Below, one piece after another: positions 14,097 to 15,422 of a stretch of 15,422 nt of DNA (its first letter is position 1; the number at the start of each line of letters is the position of its first letter). The stretch spans positions 1 through 15,422 of the forward strand of contig DASWUD010000214.1 of assembly GCA_036401755.1 (NCBI GenBank), in the 5' to 3' direction. The DNA comes from DASWUD01 sp036401755 (lineage in GTDB: Bacteria > Pseudomonadota > Gammaproteobacteria > Thiohalomonadales > Thiohalomonadaceae). Made by a program: the position numbers and the translations under genes. Under the pieces are notes generated by a model. The model saw nothing but the letters and a program-made list of their open reading frames with translations, had not been told where the DNA came from and ran no database searches.

Positions 14097-15422
14097 GTGA
14101 GCAGTCCGCAATTGACCTCGGCCGCTATCCAGACACAGCTCGACACGTGGCTGGATGTGGAGTTTTCGTTTCTGAAAACGGCGCCGCTGGCGCAGGGCAT
14201 CGCCGGTCTGCCCGCCGAGCAGCAGCGCTTCATCCTCGATTGGGTGCGCCGTGTGGCGTCGATCCACGTCAATCTTGCCTACCGCTTCGCCTGGAATGTG
14301 ATCGGCCACCTGGGCCATCTCGATCCCGCTACGCTGGAGGCGTGGGCGCTGCACGCCATGGATCGGTACGATCAGGGCGGGCTGCATGCGGCGATGGAGG
14401 TCATCGAGGATGTCGGGCGTTTCATCGCCCAGAGCCGGGCACGCGCGGTGGGGGCGAAATTTGAACCATCGTCACGGGTGCTGTTGCCCTTTCTGCAGGG
14501 ATTGTCGGGGCGAAGGCTGGCGCTGGTCGAAGGCGAGGTGGCCTGCACCGATAGCGAAACCATCTTTTTGCCACCCCTGTTGGCGCTCCTCGATGATGAA
14601 GAGAGCAATTTTCACCTCTACAAGGCGATGGCGGTCCATCAATGGGCATTGGTACGCTACGGTACCTTTCGTGTCGATCCCCAGCTGTTATTTGCCCGGT
14701 GCCGCGACCCCCAAAAGGCCCTGACGATCTTTCATCGTTTGGAGACTCTGCGCCTCGACGGAATCATCGCCCGTGAGCTGCCCGGGCTCTATCGGCAGAT
14801 GGAGGCGCTCGAGCAGTCGCATGCTCGCACATCACTTACGCCTGCCTGGCAGCAGGCACAGCAGGCGTTGAGCGCCCCCGGTGCAGATGTCTACATCTCC
14901 GTCGATTGGCTGGCGAGATTACAGGATGAGGAACTGCCCGCGCCGCGCTGTTACCAGGGGCGTATCGACTGGGCAGCGGTGAGCGCGGTGCGAGACAAGC
15001 GGCTGGCTCGCGAGCGAGCGCTGCTGCGCATCGCCCTGGGGGAGTTGGCCAGGGAGCATCTCACCCCCTCTGCCAGTAATCACAGTTCGGCACGTTTCAC
15101 ACTGCAACTTGATGATGTCGACCCCGACACCGTCGAGCTGCACCTCGACGACCAGCCCGTGGCAATCCCCGAATCGCTCAAGGGGGTGATCGGCTCCATC
15201 ATGCAGGACCTCGGTGAGGTCCCCGAGGAGTATCTGGTAGCAGCCGGTCCCGGCGAATACGACCCGGCGCTGTTCATCGAGCGCAAGGCCGATCCCGACG
15301 CGGTGTGGCAGGGCACCTACCACGAGGAGGGGGCCTACCTCTATGACGAGTGGGACTATCAGCGCCAGCACTACCACAAACACTGGTGCGCAGTGCGGGA
15401 GAAGGAGCTGGCGCCGGTCGAG
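14097..15422 (+). CDS. cbbO: CbbO/NorD-type protein, 5' part, runs off window
   Basis: The frame starting with GTG at 14097 is open for 442 codons to the right edge without a stop. Family members are about 750-800 residues, so roughly the first half or more is here. The N-terminal helical part (LPAEQQRFILDWVRRVASIHVNLAYRFAW..., FLQGLSGRRLALVEG, TDSETIFLPPLLALL, YKAMAVHQWALVRYGTFR) matches the CbbO/long-NorD pattern. The region around DEWDYQRQHYHKHWCAVREKEL is the linker leading to the C-terminal VWA domain, which lies outside the window. In the CbbQO activase the VWA metal site docks onto RuBisCO. The gene begins 9 nt after cbbQ with no obvious Shine-Dalgarno sequence, suggesting translational coupling. 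Another GTG at 14090 opens a different, shorter frame that does not give family sequence. Confidence 0.8.
   Translation, partial: MSSPQLTSAAIQTQLDTWLDVEFSFLKTAPLAQGIAGLPAEQQRFILDWVRRVASIHVNLAYRFAWNVIGHLGHLDPATLEAWALHAMDRYDQGGLHAAMEVIEDVGRFIAQSRARAVGAKFEPSSRVLLPFLQGLSGRRLALVEGEVACTDSETIFLPPLLALLDDEESNFHLYKAMAVHQWALVRYGTFRVDPQLLFARCRDPQKALTIFHRLETLRLDGIIARELPGLYRQMEALEQSHARTSLTPAWQQAQQALSAPGADVYISVDWLARLQDEELPAPRCYQGRIDWAAVSAVRDKRLARERALLRIALGELAREHLTPSASNHSSARFTLQLDDVDPDTVELHLDDQPVAIPESLKGVIGSIMQDLGEVPEEYLVAAGPGEYDPALFIERKADPDAVWQGTYHEEGAYLYDEWDYQRQHYHKHWCAVREKELAPVE

Noticed and set aside
13269..14387. A 372-codon minus-strand open frame opposite cbbQ and the start of cbbO
   Set aside because: It is a shadow of the AAA+ gene, without recognisable domains; Walker A and B motifs lie on the plus strand.
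14090..14464. A GTG-initiated 124-codon frame just after cbbQ
   Set aside because: It is out of phase with the 442-codon open frame from 14097 that gives CbbO/NorD sequence; its translation is arginine- and glycine-rich shadow sequence.

Overview
The window (about 60% GC by eye, high-GC wobble positions) looks like chromosomal DNA of a sulfur-oxidising, autotrophic gammaproteobacterium. Three things point there: a qmoAB-hdrCB electron-transfer operon of the kind that partners APS reductase, a divergent cbbQO (RuBisCO activase) pair, and gammaproteobacterial housekeeping genes (AmgK/MurU cell-wall recycling, PpnP, TrmO, bifunctional ManC). No rRNA, tRNA, CRISPR array, transposase or phage gene was seen, and no gene-free stretch exceeds 300 bases.

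Left part (1-7883), housekeeping and envelope: the 3' end of an outer-membrane beta-barrel gene (+) overlaps tail-to-tail with a DUF1624 membrane protein (-). Next come amgK (+), a Sel1-repeat gene (-), a YbaK-HDOD signalling gene (-), murU (+), ppnP (+), trmO (+) and manC (+). AmgK and MurU perform consecutive steps of the MurNAc salvage route to UDP-MurNAc. Their genes are often neighbours in Pseudomonas, but here two opposite-strand genes sit between them. ManC makes GDP-mannose for surface polysaccharide.

Middle part (7884-12999), minus strand, transcribed right to left: qmoA, qmoB, hdrC, hdrB. Gaps are 3-11 nt and a strong terminator lies against manC. QmoA and QmoB are HdrA-like flavoproteins, QmoB carrying a C-terminal MvhD domain. 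HdrC is a soluble two-cluster ferredoxin-like subunit, and HdrB has two complete cysteine-rich CCG motifs. The membrane subunit QmoC is absent, and aprBA is not in the operon.

Right part (13000-15422): a 278-bp divergent control region with several short dyads, then cbbQ (MoxR-type AAA+ ATPase) and the 5' part of cbbO (VWA-domain partner), which runs off the window. The divergent layout puts a sulfur-oxidation electron module and a carbon-fixation helper under one intergenic region. That, together with the soluble QmoAB-HdrCB composition, is the most interesting part of the window.
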